Shown here in pieces: positions 45,143-56,160 of a stretch of 59,991 nt of DNA. Origin of the DNA: Chara braunii (lineage: Eukaryota > Streptophyta > Charophyceae > Charales > Characeae); contig BFEA01000554.1 in NCBI GenBank assembly GCA_003427395.1, positions 775,030 through 835,020 of the forward strand. Direction: 5' to 3'. A program made the position numbers and the translations under genes. Within the stretch, counting starts at the first letter, position 1; each line of letters begins with the position of its first letter. The notes under the pieces were generated by a model, which did not search any database, was not told where the DNA came from, and saw only the letters and a list, made by a program, of their open reading frames with translations.

Positions 45143-45692
45143 ATGGATGATCTTATCAGACCAATGATTCTTCCTGATGTCATCCAAGCCATTCAGATTC
45201 GAAATTCTCTGCCCCGCGAAATGCCTAACTTATATGCACAATCATGTGATGAACTCCCGCGCCCTTTCATGGAGAGCGAAGAATTATGAGCAACACACAA
45301 TTCGATATGTGCTTGAAAAATTGAATTTTCATAGTCCGAATCTTTTCATGAACCCGGTCCTTGGTGTTGATCATGCCCTTCATCTTGGACACTGTGAATA
45401 TGTTCTACTACCAAACATTGAATCGTGCCTTCATTGCAAAGCATCACTTGTATTCAATACGCAACGTCTGCTGCCATTCTTCTTTCCAATGGAGGACCTT
45501 TCTGGCAAGGGTACCATTTATTAAAAAAAAATGCAGCTCCTGTTCAATTGCCTATTCGTACACTTATTACACTCTGTCGAATGTTGAGCGAAGATTTTAT
45601 GAAACATTGGATGAAAACTCAACATGGTTCCAAATGAACTCGAAGACCGTTATCAGCATAACACTCCTTCGTCAACATGATGAACTATTGTA
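45143..45692 (+). pseudogene. KDZ-transposon-associated cysteine-cluster (CxC) protein, N-terminal part, frameshifted
   Basis: Three overlapping frames together look like one protein. They are MDDLIRPMILPDVIQAIQ from 45143, then NYEQHTIRYVLEKLNFHS to EYVLLPNIESCLHCKASLVF, then, after a frameshift in an A9 run near 45528, CSSCSIAYSYTYYTLSNVER with RFYETLDENSTWFQM. The order LLPxxxxCxxC ... CxxCxxxYxxxYY ... RxYY matches CxC5/CxC6-type clusters that accompany Kyakuja-Dileera-Zisupton transposases. The protein's function is unknown. The frame changes mean a decayed copy or indel errors in homopolymers. Confidence 0.5.
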
Positions 45693-45946
45693 AGACTTCG
45701 ATGCTACTACTCTCAATTTTTTTTTGAAAATACATAAGTTAAGTTTATTCTTTGTCTTGACTCACGATTCTGCTGTATTGTTCTCAAATAGATGGTTTCT
45801 TGGTTCCAATGTGTGCTATCCGCTCTTGGTTTGACTACTTGGACTTCAGCGGGATTTGCAATTTGGATTTTTGTGCTTCGTCCACATTCATGTTCCTTGC
45901 ATATTGTACTTTTGGATGAATGTGTTCTTTGAAATTGACCGGGATC

Positions 45947-46233
45947 CTAGGCTACCAGAGTTGCCCGGGGTCATTTGCCCGACCGGGCCAAAATAATTAA
46001 AAAAAATATAATTAAAAAAATATTTTTGAAGTTTATTTTTTGTTTTAAATTTGGTGAAGAATTTCGGTATGACCCTGAGGCAAAAATTGCTCAGTTTATT
46101 TTTATGCATGACATGGTTCTTTTTCGGAATTTTTGATTTTTTATTTTTTTTTTTTAATTTTTTTGCTGGGACCTTATGTGGCCCGTGCACGGGCTGGCCA
46201 CCCAGGACCCGGGAGGCCCGGCTGGTAGCCTAA
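45947..46233. mobile_element. CTAGGCTACCAG-family MITE, complete, with perfect 8-bp target duplication
   Basis: The ends CTAGGCTACCAG and CTGGTAGCCTAA enclose 287 bp. CCGGGATC lies on both sides (45939-45946 and 46234-46241). The longer terminal regions are G/C-rich and the core is A/T-rich. 8-bp duplications are typical of hAT elements. Confidence 0.8.
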
Positions 46234-46358
46234 CCGGGATCGTAATAAAGTTATAAAATTCTGAAAGTATTTTCAAACATGATTTTTAAACTAAATTATA
46301 ATTCATCAAGTTTATAACGAAATACTTCATGTGTATTGTCTTTGTTCTTGTTATGCAG

Positions 46359-46614
46359 ATATCGACTCAATGCANGGTTTACAGCAGCAGTCGAAGTTCA
46401 CAATGAGAGAGAAGAGCTAACAAGATTTTTGCGTTTGATTGATCTGCAAGAAAACATTCAACAACACAAGCAAACACAAAGATATTGTTTGAATCGACAG
46501 AGATTTGAGGAGCCATACTTCCGTCGGAGAACATTCTGGTTTCTTCAGAAACACACACAACATCTTATCCCTCATCTGGACTATGCATTACCATATGATG
46601 TCATCTTGGCGCAA
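46359..46614 (+). pseudogene. CxC-type protein, following exon
   Basis: After TTATGCAG the frame reads YRLNA, then FTAAVEVHNEREELTRFLRL, then QRYCLNRQRFEEPYFRRRTF and LDYALPYD, ending GCAA|GTAATT. It continues the preceding fragment (in the family, a helix with S/A..YN follows RxYY). The hAT-like MITE at 45947 sits in the intron between them. One unread base. Confidence 0.5.
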
Positions 46615-47062
46615 GTAATTACTGTCGCTCAGTTGTTCTTTTGCGTACACTGTGTAAATTTTTTCTGATGCAAACATTGAGATGGTATATTTGTCATTGA
46701 TTTCGTGAATTTCATTGCTATCTAAGCTACCTGGGTCCAGTTGCCCGGCTGTGCAGTCGGGCCACTGCAATAGCGACCCTCCAGCATGGGTGTGCCGGCT
46801 AGACAAAAAAATCATAGTTACGTCGGACCTGGACACGGGACCAGTGTACATGNCCAGCCGGACCTGTATCCGGACTNCTCTGGACCGTTTAGATTTAAAA
46901 TNCCCCTTCTAAAAAAATNAAAAAACTGTCGGCGACCTGGGTCCCAAGGTCCTACNTGGGTGCCTCCATNGGCAGCCTGTGAAGGCGGCCCCCACAGGCC
47001 GGCCANNGGCAACCCAGTGCGAAGGGAGGTTTGAAAAAAAAAATAGAACCCTGCACTGGCAG

Positions 47063-47330
47063 CTAACTGAGCTAAGTGATGTTGCATCTTTTCCAAATGA
47101 TGGAGAAGCAAAGTCTCAGGCATTGGATACTCACGTATCTTCTCTCACACTGGAGGAGGATCAAGGTGGTTCCAACCATGGGATTCTGAGAACCTAATGT
47201 CAGAAGTTATAAGACTGGTTGTACCTCTGGTTCATANAGATNTTACTTATCGCGATCAGGAAGCAACTTCCGAGGATCATGTTGATGAGACAGTGACTGA
47301 ACGACTGGCCATTTACTGCTAGTCCCTCGC
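47063..47330 (+). CDS. Candidate coding segment, unknown
   Basis: Two overlapping frames look protein-like: LTELSDVASFPNDGEAKSQA (47063-47197) and WFQPWDSENLMSEVIRLVVP (from about 47167 to TAG at 47321). They may be one exon with an indel. Acidic, with no domain. Position suggests the same gene as the CxC exons. Confidence 0.25.
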
Positions 47331-47476
47331 TCTTAGCAAAATATGGTAATTGAGGATTATGATTGCTCTTGTGTGAGGTTTTGCATCAATGGTTTTATTC
47401 ATTTGATTATTTCCTTGATTGAATTGGATTCATCTGATTTCATTGGATTTTGAAGTGACTTGAAAGATGTTTTGAT

Positions 47477-47560
47477 CTAGGCTACCTGTCGGGCCGCCCG
47501 GGTCCCGGGTGGCCAGCCCGTGCAAGGACCAGGGAAGGTCCCAAAAAAAAAAAAAAAAAA
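47477..47560 (-). mobile_element. CTAGGCTACCAG-family end, running into the gap
   Basis: CTAGGCTACCTGTCGGGCC to GGGAAGGTCCC then A run, cut by Ns at 47561. Confidence 0.6.
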
Positions 47561-48110
47561 NNNNNNNNNNNNNNNNNNNNNNNNNNNNNNNNNNNNNNNN
47601 NNNNNNNNNNNNNNNNNNNNNNNNNNNNNNNNNNNNNNNNNNNNNNNNNNNNNNNNNNNNNNNNNNNNNNNNNNNNNNNNNNNNNNNNNNNNNNNNNNNN
47701 NNNNNNNNNNNNNNNNNNNNNNNNNNNNNNNNNNNNNNNNNNNNNNNNNNNNNNNNNNNNNNNNNNNNNNNNNNNNNNNNNNNNNNNNNNNNNNNNNNNN
47801 NNNNNNNNNNNNNNNNNNNNNNNNNNNNNNNNNNNNNNNNNNNNNNNNNNNNNNNNNNNNNNNNNNNNNNNNNNNNNNNNNNNNNNNNNNNNNNNNNNNN
47901 NNNNNNNNNNNNNNNNNNNNNNNNNNNNNNNNNNNNNNNNNNNNNNNNNNNNNNNNNNNNNNNNNNNNNNNNNNNNNNNNNNNNNNNNNNNNNNNNNNNN
48001 NNNNNNNNNNNNNNNNNNNNNNNNNNNNNNNNNNNNNNNNNNNNNNNNNNNNNNNNNNNNNNNNNNNNNNNNNNNNNNNNNNNNNNNNNNNNNNNNNNNN
48101 NNNNNNNNNN
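47561..48110. other. 550-base assembly gap
   Basis: Run of N. Open frames crossing it are meaningless. Confidence 1.
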
Positions 48111-48204
48111 TGCATGCCGCACGCGTTTTCAAACATGGACACGCATAAACAATGCAGACTATATCATTGAATCTCGACTGTTCAAGAGAGAGAGAGAGAG
48201 AGAG

Positions 48205-48242
48205 CTGTCTCTTATACACATCTAGATGTGTATAAGAGACAG
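48205..48242. other. Residual Nextera mate-pair junction adapter
   Basis: CTGTCTCTTATACACATCT followed at once by AGATGTGTATAAGAGACAG: two inverted Tn5 mosaic-end adapters as used in mate-pair circularisation. The genomic sequence GCAGACTATATCATTGAATC occurs on both sides (about 48152 and 48245), as expected of an uncleaved chimeric read used to close the gap. Confidence 0.98.
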
Positions 48243-48301
48243 ATGCAGACTATATCATTGAATCTCGACTGTTCAATGAGGTCACTGTATCTATTACTAA
48301 T

Positions 48302-48567
48302 CTAGGTTACCAGTTGGGCCACCCAGGTCCCGGGTGACCTGGCCGTGCAAGGATCAGGGAAGGTCCCAGCATTTTATTTTTTTTCTAAAAAAATCCGCAA
48401 AAGACATGCATAAAAATAAGCTGAACAACTTTTGCCTCAGGTTCACATCGCAATTCGTTACCAAATTTGAAATAAAAAATAAAATTTGAGATTTTTTTAA
48501 AATGAAAATTTCCAAAAATGTTTTGGCCTGGTCGGGCAAGTGACCCCGCGCCACTCTGGTAGCCTAG
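48302..48567 (-). mobile_element. CTAGGCTACCAG-family MITE, complete, minus orientation
   Basis: The ends CTAGGTTACCAG and CTGGTAGCCTAG enclose 266 bp. Flanks TTACTAAT and TTAACAAT agree at 6 of 8. It sits inside a copy of the hammerhead-associated flank, as does the partial copy at 23790. Confidence 0.7.
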
Positions 48568-49294
48568 TTAACAATGTGATAGAAAATAAATTCTTGGTGT
48601 GTCTGAGAACCTTTCTCATGAAGTGAAGAAAATATAAAAAATTTTGAATGTTTTTTTCATACCTATCGACCGAATATCCGAAGCCCCATCAAGACAGTCT
48701 GGACGCAGTAGTCTGTGCCGGGTGTCCGGTTTGGGGGGTCTGGTTTGCCCCCCCTACGAAGGAGTTTTAAAAATTTGTTGGCGGGGCCCAGCTGTAGGTT
48801 GGGCCCCTAGGCGGCCGTTAAAAACATGGCGCGTTTTTTTGAAGTGAGTTCCAGCCTCGCAGATTGTGCCTGACACGAAGAAGGAAAATTTTCCCCCGTG
48901 CTGGCACAAACGGAACAATTTTGAACGAGGGCTTCAACTTGCCCCCGCCGCCCGCGTGCTCCAACTCGCTGCTTCCTCTAAGTTGCCGCCCGTTGAAGTT
49001 GCTGTCACGTGCGTTCTTGGAGCTGTTGCCGCCGTTGCCAACGTTGGAGCAGCTGCCGTCGTGCGCATGCTCCCTCCTTTCCTTCTTCACCAGGTACGTC
49101 CCCTTCGCCACCTTCTCCCTCGTCTTCCCACACAGCGCCCTTCTCTTCCCGAAGACCACCTCCGCCCTCACCTCTTCTGGTGCCCTCTCGCAGCCTGGCT
49201 ATGGCTGCCATCACCCTGCGCCCTGCGCCCTGCACCCTACCGCTTAGCGCCAACCAGACTTCTCTCTGAGCCCTTCCTCTGCCTCAGCACGTGC

Positions 49295-49812
49295 GCTAGC
49301 GCAACAGCGTGCCGGCATTGCGCGCAATGGCCAAGATGCCCGCCCACTCGCCCGCTCTGCCTATATGTCATGTTGCTCATGGGCGGCCTCGTTCGAGCCT
49401 GCGCCTGACCCCCACTATCTGCGCCCAGGCCCAATGCAGATAAGGGCCCAGGTAGTAGAATTGCGCCCCTTCTGTCAGGGTCGTTGTCCAGATTTAGATA
49501 GTGGACCGGTTTCTCGTTGGCATTTTTGGCCTCTACGTCCAGTATGTATTTTCGGTCTCTCGTTTGTCTGCCCAGCGCCTAACCAACTCAGGGGCCCTGG
49601 GCCTTCAGCATCCACAGGTATCTGGCACTCGGTGCACTCCAACCAACTGGCGTGCTTCAACTGTCTGGTAGCCACTTCGTGAAATTCAGAATGAAAGGCC
49701 TTACGTGAAGTTCCAGGCCCGCCTTAACTTACGACGGGCACAAGGCTTACTGGGGACCTTGGCCCATAACATATGCATGTCGACAAGGCCCCTCTGAGGG
49801 CTCATTCCTCAC
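49295..49812 (-). repeat. Dispersed repeat family A, reverse copy
   Basis: Reverse-complement match to 5373-5885 throughout, diverged by perhaps 20%. Confidence 0.75.
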
Positions 49813-50032
49813 AAATGTTAATTCTTTGGATTTTCTGTGTATGCTCGATACATCTTGTTTTTACTAAGTTCGATGAAAAGAAGTACAAATACCCCAATAA
49901 CATATGACATTGTTCTTTTGTGTATTGCTTGATTCCATAAGGTATTGTACCTTGTCAAATGGAAAAATCAACCTTATGCGAAATCCATTTGATGCCATCA
50001 CAATGATTTCCGTGGAAAGCAAGGACAAACAG

Positions 50033-50276
50033 TGTTGAGGAACTCCTTGATAAACAGATATCAATTGACTTTTATCAAGGACCACAACTTCCTGAAGATC
50101 GTGTCTCTCAACTCGAGAAAGAAAGAAGGAAAGCGGCCGAACTTCAACGTACTTCGTGTACTCCAAAGATATTTGACGATAAGCAACGAAAAACATGTGG
50201 AACTGTTCATTGTTTCTCGTCTTGCGGTTTCATGTTTCCGCCAATGGAAATGGTTCCGACGAAGTCTTGTACATAG
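50033..50276 (+). pseudogene. CxC/KDZ-related exon
   Basis: After GACAAACAG the frame reads VEELLDKQISIDFYQGPQLP, a charged helix (DRVSQLEKERRKAAELQ), then RKTCGTVHCFSSCGFMFPPM and MVPTKSC. The C-x-C-G...M..ES-like segment precedes the YDD..C motif in CxC proteins. A TAG is the last codon before the donor G|GTAAGT, so the exon is either disabled or spliced differently. Confidence 0.45.
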
Positions 50277-50387
50277 GTAAGTCAAACTCCTACTTAGGGA
50301 TAAGGAGGATCAACAAATTGAAAAACATAACTTTCCGTGCCTCTCTCTCTTCCTCCTGACTGCATGCAAACCAGAATGTATACACCG

Positions 50388-50455
50388 GGTCACCGCTGCA
50401 GTGGTAAAGGCATCCGACTGTTACAGCCGAGGTCACCGGTTTGATTCGTTGTGTG
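50388..50455 (+). repeat. tRNA-like SINE head
   Basis: CGCTGCAGTGGTAAAGGC (A box) and ACCGGTTTGATTCG (B box) are spaced as in tRNA. It lies in the intron between the two CxC/KDZ exons. Confidence 0.5.
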
Positions 50456-50937
50456 AGGATTTTCTGTTTACCTCCGGATCTCTTATTGGGCTATAAAGAT
50501 GTATATCTGAAACCTACCTAAAGGGCTAGTACTCATAGGTAGACCACAACTAAAATTGATTTTAAAAAGGCTAAAAGGGTTTAATGGGGGGCAACTTAGT
50601 TGCTTCTATTATTTTCTTTATTTATCTGTGATTTCGTGAGGAATTCAAATATGAACCTCAACGAGAAGTCGTTTGCATTGCAATTCTACATAATTTTTTT
50701 TCCAGTCAATTGAGAAAGTTGTACACCTTTTTGTTTTCTAACTTTTTGTTTCTGTTGTAGTTGCGCAAGAAAACAGTCACAGATCATGTCTGGTTGGACG
50801 ACCGGCTGTGTATTTGGGTACAAATTTTGTGCCTGAGTGTGCAGGAAACAAGCTAGTAATTTATTTAATTTGTTGATGTATTCTGTTTCTGTGCTCATTT
50901 ATTTTGTCCACGTATATCACTATCTGTTGATTCTCTT

Positions 50938-51074
50938 TGCGAATCACCCATTCCCGGAGTTCATTGGGTATGATGACATGTGTCATTTACTACGATTCGC
51001 GCTCAATGCAAAACGGAGGAATGCGAATGCAAAGACGAAGGAGTTCACGGATACAAAAAACATTCATCATGTCG
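50938..51074 (+). CDS. CxC/KDZ-related exon with YDDxC motif
   Basis: The frame reads NHPFPEFIGYDDMCHLLRFA, then KTKEFTDTKNIHHV, ending GTCG|GTGAGT. P-E-x-x-x-YD-D/N-x-C-x-L is the conserved acidic and cysteine motif of KDZ-type transposases and their CxC relatives, normally followed by D.fH..H. The downstream His motif is not found within the next kilobase. The exon start is unclear because no AG precedes the first residues closely. Confidence 0.5.
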
Positions 51075-52021
51075 GTGAGTTAATAAAAATGTCGTTATGC
51101 CTAAACAAACGTTTAATTCATCACAATGGTTGTATGTTCAGTTGCAGCTGATGCTACACTCCTGCCTGCAGCAACCACTACTCCAATGACTGCTGTAGGC
51201 ACAACTGCAACTACTGCTGCATCACTTACCATGTGGGTATTGGGTTGGCATGTGTTATTTTGTTTGTTGTGAGTCCAAATATGTGTGTGTGTGTGTGCGT
51301 GGCTGTTCTCAATCCAATTGATATGTTTTTTTTATTTCAGACAACCGTGTGATTCTTTTGTCTGTTCTGAATCCAGGGCATGTGTTATCGTCTGTTCTCA
51401 GTCCAGTTGTCTTGTTTTTTGTTTGAGGCAGGCGTTCGAGTCTTTTGTCCTTTCTCCATCCAGATATATGGGTTTTCGTTTATCCTCACTCAAGACAGGC
51501 ATGTGAGTACTCAATTGGCATCTGAGCCAGCTTGTTTTGAGCCTGGTAGTGGATCCGATTTTGTGCTCGGACGTTTTGTCCGTCCAGACCCTGCTGCTGA
51601 TTCAGTGTGGTTGGGCCTCGATCAGAGTTGAGTCCTAGGCCACACGCTTAGAGCCTAGACCTGGGATTTTTCAAGATGGCTTTTATCTGGACCACTGTTT
51701 CTTTGAGCAGACTAGACGGCCCAGCGTTGGAGCCAACTTGGATGGAGGAGAGGCCTTCCCGATAGTCGGGAGGCGGAGTTCAACTCATTTATTACTTCCA
51801 CGCTAGCCGACTGGGAGCAGCGCGACACTGGTTGAGATAGGATGAGCCGAACGGTAGGGGAGTAGAGAAGCACTCTAGAGTTAGAGCTGGGAGAAGAGGT
51901 GAGTTAAGAGTCCACTGACCTGCCGAAATATCTTGAAGGTCTGCCACCAGCCATAACTGGCCTTCTTCCTCATAAGGTTGGAGGTGAGGTTGGAGAAGAG
52001 GTGAGAAAAAGAAATAGAAGC

Positions 52022-52241
52022 AAAAAAAATATTTTTAAAGTTCATTTTTTATTTTGAATGTGGTGAAGAGTTTTGATGTGACCCTGAAGCAAACGTTGTT
52101 CAATTTATTTTTCTGCATAACATAGTTTTTTTTTCGGAATTTTTGGATTNTTTTTTTTTTTTTTTTTTTTTTNCTGGGACCTTACCTAGTCCTTGCACGG
52201 GTTGGCCACCCGGGACCCAGGCGGCCCAGCTGGTAGCCTAG
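52022..52241 (+). mobile_element. CTAGGCTACCAG-family copy, left end missing
   Basis: Core TGGTGAAGAGTTTTGATGTG and right end GGGACCTTACCTAGTCCTTG to GCTGGTAGCCTAG. Confidence 0.65.
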
Positions 52242-52741
52242 CACCAGACGTTATTTTTCTTTTTCTAAGTTTTCTTCAAATACTTTTTTTTGTATCAAAA
52301 TTTCTTTGATGCGGTTGATTTTTTCCACTTTCGGAAGAACCATGTGGGACATTGGTGCAACAACAATGTAAGCCAGAGGTATATGAAGAATTGAAAGTGG
52401 CGAACATGTCAATTTGTGAATAATGCTTTAAGTGGTTTGCAGGCTGCAAGAGGTCATTGAGGTAAGCAAATCAATCATGTTGTTTTTTTCCTTTTTGTGT
52501 GATTTCGTCTTGTGGTATATTTTGTCTGAATGCTACTTCCTCTTTAGAACGACCTGCAAAATCACACAAATCTTTTTTTTTTTTTTTTTTTTTTTCAATA
52601 GAGGAGGGATCGAATTGACAACTCCAAGATCAATAACGAAGTATGAAAATCAGTTGAAACTGTGCACGATGGTAAGATTTCTATGTTGGTTAGATACACT
52701 GGTCTCTAACTTGTTCCTCTCAACTACGTTCATGATAGCAA

Positions 52742-52762
52742 CTTCTAAAACCCTAAACCCTA
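52742..52762. repeat. Short interstitial plant-telomere-like motif
   Basis: AAACCCTAAACCCTAGG, two and a half CCCTAAA units. Shorter relatives lie at about 31068 and 43908. Too short to be a telomere. Confidence 0.6.
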
Positions 52763-53121
52763 GGACCTGTGAGGTCCCTGATTTAGACTCTCTACAGTTG
52801 TTTGTGTGTCTGGATTTGCAGTTGGTTACATGTATCACTCTTAATATCATGATGGGAGATTGTGTGAACTATTCAGCTGAAGAGAATTTGTGGAGGAGCT
52901 GATGCACGAGAGGTATAGACATGATTTGCGGATTCGGCTGCATTTCTTACTTGAGTCTGGAGGGCTCTTAGACTGACATGTGTTCGTTAGTTGAACCATA
53001 GTTGCAGTCTATGCAGTCTTTTGAACATAGTTGCATGCTCCGCTGTTATGACACTCGCTGAGCATAAACCATATATAATATATATGTTTTTTTGACGTCC
53101 TTAGTTGAAACACCTTTCAGG

Positions 53122-53122
53122 C

Positions 53123-53166
<44 letters not shown>
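53122..53166. repeat. (CT)n microsatellite
   Basis: About 22 CT units. A (GA)n tract of about 33 units follows at 53529-53595. Confidence 0.95.
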
Positions 53167-53173
<7 letters not shown>

Positions 53174-53371
53174 TCTATCTACGGACATGACTCCACAAGG
53201 CCATAGGACTATAGCCAGTGTTTTTCAACTGAGTGTATTAGCCTGATCTTTATAGTACTTGTTTCTGACTGTTTCTGAAATCGCGTTGCTGCAATTATAT
53301 GAACAGAATACGCTTCAACTTCATCGTATCAATTATTTGTCAAATTGATCATGAGAAAAAAATGACCACAG

Positions 53372-53525
53372 ATGCCAAGAAGATCTCAAATCGAGTTGCC
53401 CGATACACACGACGAAAGTTGCAGTGAGTTCTCCAACCCAAGTGAACTTCACACTGCTGGAGGACAACGACTTTCTATTCAAGATGTATACTCAAGTTTA
53501 AATGAAGGCTCTGCATTTCACTGCA

Positions 53526-53526
<1 letters not shown>
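53372..53526 (+). CDS. Candidate exon, unknown
   Basis: ATG opens MPRRSQIELPDTHDESCSEF, then SIQDVYSSLNEGSAFH before the frame runs into a (GA)n tract. Sequence before the repeat is protein-like. No domain is recognised. Confidence 0.25.
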
Positions 53527-53599
<73 letters not shown>

Positions 53600-54670
53600 T
53601 AGATTCCTATTTGTCAAGTTCAGATTTCAACTCTGACGCGTTTCAAAGTAACATTGACAAAGGATTTTACACTAAGGGGGCCCATGCTAATCTTCTCTGT
53701 ATCGTAGTTCTCAGCATAGGATGCTTACATGTACAATCAATCCCCGGTGTCCCTGGCAATCAATGCTGGCACGAGTACACAGAATAAGTTTTTTATTTCA
53801 AGTGTGTTATGGGATGGTGGAGTCCGATGGGCAGTCAATCCCCTCGTTGGAAGGCAATCAATGTTGCTCACCATCAATATTCTGCATGTTTGGATAACCA
53901 TCATAATGTTCAGGGATGCTGGACCTGATTTCCAGTAGGTGTCGCTCCCCATCAATTGATGGAGTGTCCCTGGGAGTGCTAGCGGTGCCTGCTCTTACCA
54001 GCACCTCTAGCACCACCTCGGGTGTTTCTGAAAAAAAAAAAAAAAAAAATCTTCTCTATATCGTTCCAACAACAATTGTTTTACTTTGCCTTTTGTTTTT
54101 TTTCCCACTTCTGACTTGTGTGTTCATCAGTCAGATTGGTCGGTTGTTGCATCGCTCCACAAGTAGGTTTTTCTCCTGGAACACTATTGATTGTTCTTTA
54201 TGTGCTTTCACTTCAATCCTGTGTCGCATAATGTAGAATGTATGGCTTCCTCACTTGGGTGCTCTGTCTCTCGGGGCCTCCCTGACTTGCTTCAATCCAG
54301 TGTTAGCTACACCACAACTATTTTCCCCCTTAGAAACAACACATCCTTGGTTCAAAATGAGACTCTCTGGGAACAATCCTTGTTCTGTGTTCAACATCCC
54401 CACATGCTTGGGGATATTTTCAGTGGATTCGAACCATTCCTAGCATACACAATCTAGCTTCGACACTGGAAAAGATACATCACAATGTAACATAAGCATT
54501 GCAAAAGGGAAGAGATACATGAACCCCTAGCACACCCAGCACCCCTAGCACCCTTAGCGTATTTTTTTTTTTTTACGGATTCTTTTAATTTTTTTGAATT
54601 TTTTCAATATTATTCACGGGGACCGCCCGGGAGGGTACCCACAGAGTAGGAAAAAAAAAAAGGTGGTACC

Positions 54671-54880
54671 GTGGTAGTCAACCTACACTCGACTGTGATG
54701 GATGAAATGTTTACACCAATTGGTCCAATGATGCAGGTTCCAAAACCCAATAACAAACGGGCAGCTGGCAGATTCCACTCCAAAGGATGTTCGGTTTATG
54801 AAGCAGAGGGCACATGTGCTTCATATGCAGCTAAAAGGCTTCGTACAACGGGCGGGTGTGTCGCAATGGTGATGTCCCCC
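54671..54880 (+). CDS. Candidate exon, unknown
   Basis: Open, protein-like segment with STVMDEMFTPIGPMMQVPKP and GRFHSKGCSVYEAEGTCASY. The two Cys and the Gly-rich end suggest a real exon. No family assigned. Possibly part of the transposon-related gene upstream. Confidence 0.3.
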
Positions 54881-55218
54881 TCGGGATGTTCTGGCCGCCC
54901 GGGTGACCGGGCCGATTTTAATTGGATTTTCAAGGTTTTTTTATTTATTTATTTATTTTTGACAAATTGACACGAGTGATCCTCTTTGCAGGCCCCCTTA
55001 TTTTATTCCAAATGGCTAGACAATGTAATCAGTTGGCAGGTTTCTTCTTTCCCCTTTCTCATTTTTTCCTTTTTTGCTCTTTTTCCTTTCTTGTTTGCAG
55101 GTCAGGTCCTTACTGACCTGTAGCGCCGAGGGCTTGCTCCACCTAAGGGGGCCTGCTCCACCTAGGGGGCTGTGACCCACTAGAGGGGGTTAAGTTTACG
55201 TTCCGTGCAATTTCCACT

Positions 55219-55443
55219 GTGGTCATACTAAAGTCGGGCCGTGACATTTTCAGATCGGATGGCAAGGAGCCATGTACAGTTGAAACCATAACAAAACCTC
55301 GAGAAAAGTGGGGATATGGCCCCGGGGGCCAAGTCCCACTTAGGCTGATTGTTCATTTCGGGCCGTTGATCTTCCGAATCTACGGTCATAATGTAGTGGA
55401 GAGGGTCTGTTATAAAAGGCATGAGAAGTTGTCTGAAAATTGA
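55219..55443 (+). CDS. Candidate exon, unknown
   Basis: Open segment ILKSGRDIFRSDGKEPCTVE, ITKPREKWGYGPGGQVPLRL and IVHFGPLIFRIYGHNVVE. Alternating hydrophobic residues suggest a beta-rich domain. It ends TGA at 55441. No family assigned. Confidence 0.3.
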   Translation: MVILKSGRDIFRSDGKEPCTVETITKPREKWGYGPGGQVPLRLIVHFGPLIFRIYGHNVVERVCYKRHEKLSEN

Positions 55444-56104
55444 GGCCTCTTTTAACAACCTCTCGAGTTCTGGTGTGGCAAACTGGAAATGAGCACCTCT
55501 CCCCGACAATAAGGTTTGAACAGTGGGGATAAAAGAGTCTGCTGATAAGCAAGACCATGAAGGAGATGGATGCGGCAAGGAGGAATGAAGCCGCCCGTGC
55601 CCAAGCACAGACATAGAGAAGTTGGGAGTTGATTATTGTAGAGGTGGGATGCTAGACGAGGCTATGTTTTGGGAGGGTGGTGTCTTCGGGACGCTCCAAC
55701 TAACAGGAAATTCCCGGGCAGAGGATAGGATTGAATGCCTGAATCTGGATGTGTTTTAGGCAGAAATGCAGAAAAGCAGTTCGATCTCAATTTCCTGAAC
55801 CTGTTCACAAACGCGTCCAAATTCAGGCCTTCAATCCCATCCTCCTGGCTATCGGTAGTGGGACCACGGTCCCGAAGACACCACTATCCCAGGCATAGCA
55901 ATACATTATTTTCTCGTTTTTCTTTTCTTAGGAATACGTGCAGTGGCCCTAAGGGCCTCTACTCCCCAAATGCACAAAAGACAAAACATATGGTGGCGTA
56001 TTATTCCACGTTCTGCAGAAGATTCATTATAATTTTCAATTTTGCACATTTTGTGAGTAGTGGAACCAAGCTCTAAGAGTCACGTGCAGAGACCAACAGA
56101 GTCT

Positions 56105-56160
56105 AGCTATATGAGCAACCCATAACTGTTGAAACGCAGACCTGAATTTGAATCTTAAGT
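56105..56160 (+). repeat. tRNA-like SINE head, decayed
   Basis: CCCATAACTGTTGAAACGCAG and CTGAATTTGAATCTT correspond to the family's middle and B box at 18181. Confidence 0.4.

Noticed and set aside
47430-48225. Long open frames across 47.4-48.2 kb
   Set aside because: They consist of the N gap.
48205-48242. Perfect 38-bp palindrome as a regulatory site or transposon end
   Set aside because: It is exactly the joined sequencing adapter.
48864-49408. Overlapping 127- and 180-codon plus frames in G/C-rich DNA
   Set aside because: Both frames and the opposite strand are open because of composition. They overlap dispersed repeat family A at the 3' side, and no domain is seen.
52742-52762. Telomere or chromosome end
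   Set aside because: Only two to three units, embedded in ordinary sequence.
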